A stretch of DNA of 36,683 bases from an uncultured Methylococcaceae bacterium (GTDB taxonomy: Bacteria; Pseudomonadota; Gammaproteobacteria; Methylococcales; Methylomonadaceae): assembly GCA_903910205.1 (NCBI GenBank), contig CAIVYW010000200.1, positions 1-36,683 on the forward strand. The letters are read 5' to 3'. This document shows, piece after piece, positions 36,464 through 36,683 of the stretch (position 1 is the stretch's first letter; each line of letters starts with the position of its first letter). The notes under the pieces are model-generated. The model did no database searches, was not told the origin of the DNA, and was given only the letters and a program-made list of their open reading frames with translations. Both the position numbers and the translations under genes were made by a program.

Positions 36464-36502
36464 GAATAGTCTGTGTTTTTTATAACTATCATCCACTAAA
36501 AT

Positions 36503-36683
36503 ATGTCTGAAGATTCCGATCAAGAAAAAACCGAAGAACCGACCAGTAAGCGTCTCGACGACGCCCAGAAAAAAGGTCAAATTGCTAGGTCTAAGGAATT
36601 AAACACCTTTGTCATGCTCATTACTAGCGCGACCTTATTTCTTATAATGGGAGGCCAGATAGGTCATGGTTTAATAACCATCA
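36503..36683 (+). CDS. flhB: Flagellar export apparatus protein FlhB, N-terminal part (runs off the window)
   Basis: MSEDSDQEKTEEPTSKRLDDAQKKGQIARSKELNTFVMLITSATLFLIMGGQIGHGLITI. Confidence 0.93.
   Translation, partial: MSEDSDQEKTEEPTSKRLDDAQKKGQIARSKELNTFVMLITSATLFLIMGGQIGHGLITI

Overview
The window is a flagellar and chemotaxis locus of a Gammaproteobacterium, possibly a methanotroph (inferred from protein character only). From left to right: a truncated PAS(-GGDEF) fragment (-) abutting an N-terminally truncated poly-HAMP chemoreceptor (+); cheR and cheD (+); a fliT-like gene (+); a three-gene non-flagellar cassette (-) encoding a group II PLP decarboxylase, a RimK-like ATP-grasp protein and a fold-type-I PLP enzyme; flgL-K-J-I-H-G-F-E-D-C-B (-); flgA (+); fliJ-I-H-G-F-E (-); a fleQ/flrA-type sigma54 activator (-); fliK (-); fliM-N-O-P-Q-R and partial flhB (+). 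Main discoveries: (1) A family of short non-autonomous (MITE-like) elements with TIR about GGCTACCAACTTAAGRCGGGACAG. Four of six copies have perfect 8-bp target-site duplications, and five of six lie within about 6 kb. (2) One MITE sits at the decarboxylase/ATP-grasp junction. Removing it in silico with one TSD copy restores a 4-nt ATGA stop/start overlap, so the insertion split a coupled operon and now encodes the decarboxylase C-terminal tail and stop codon. (3) The PLP/ATP-grasp/PLP cassette is an uncharacterised candidate amine or amide pathway attached to the flagellar operon. (4) FlgE, FliK and FliH carry unusual repeat expansions. FlgK and FlgL share a hook-IN-like domain. All assignments come from reading the sequence; no database search was run.
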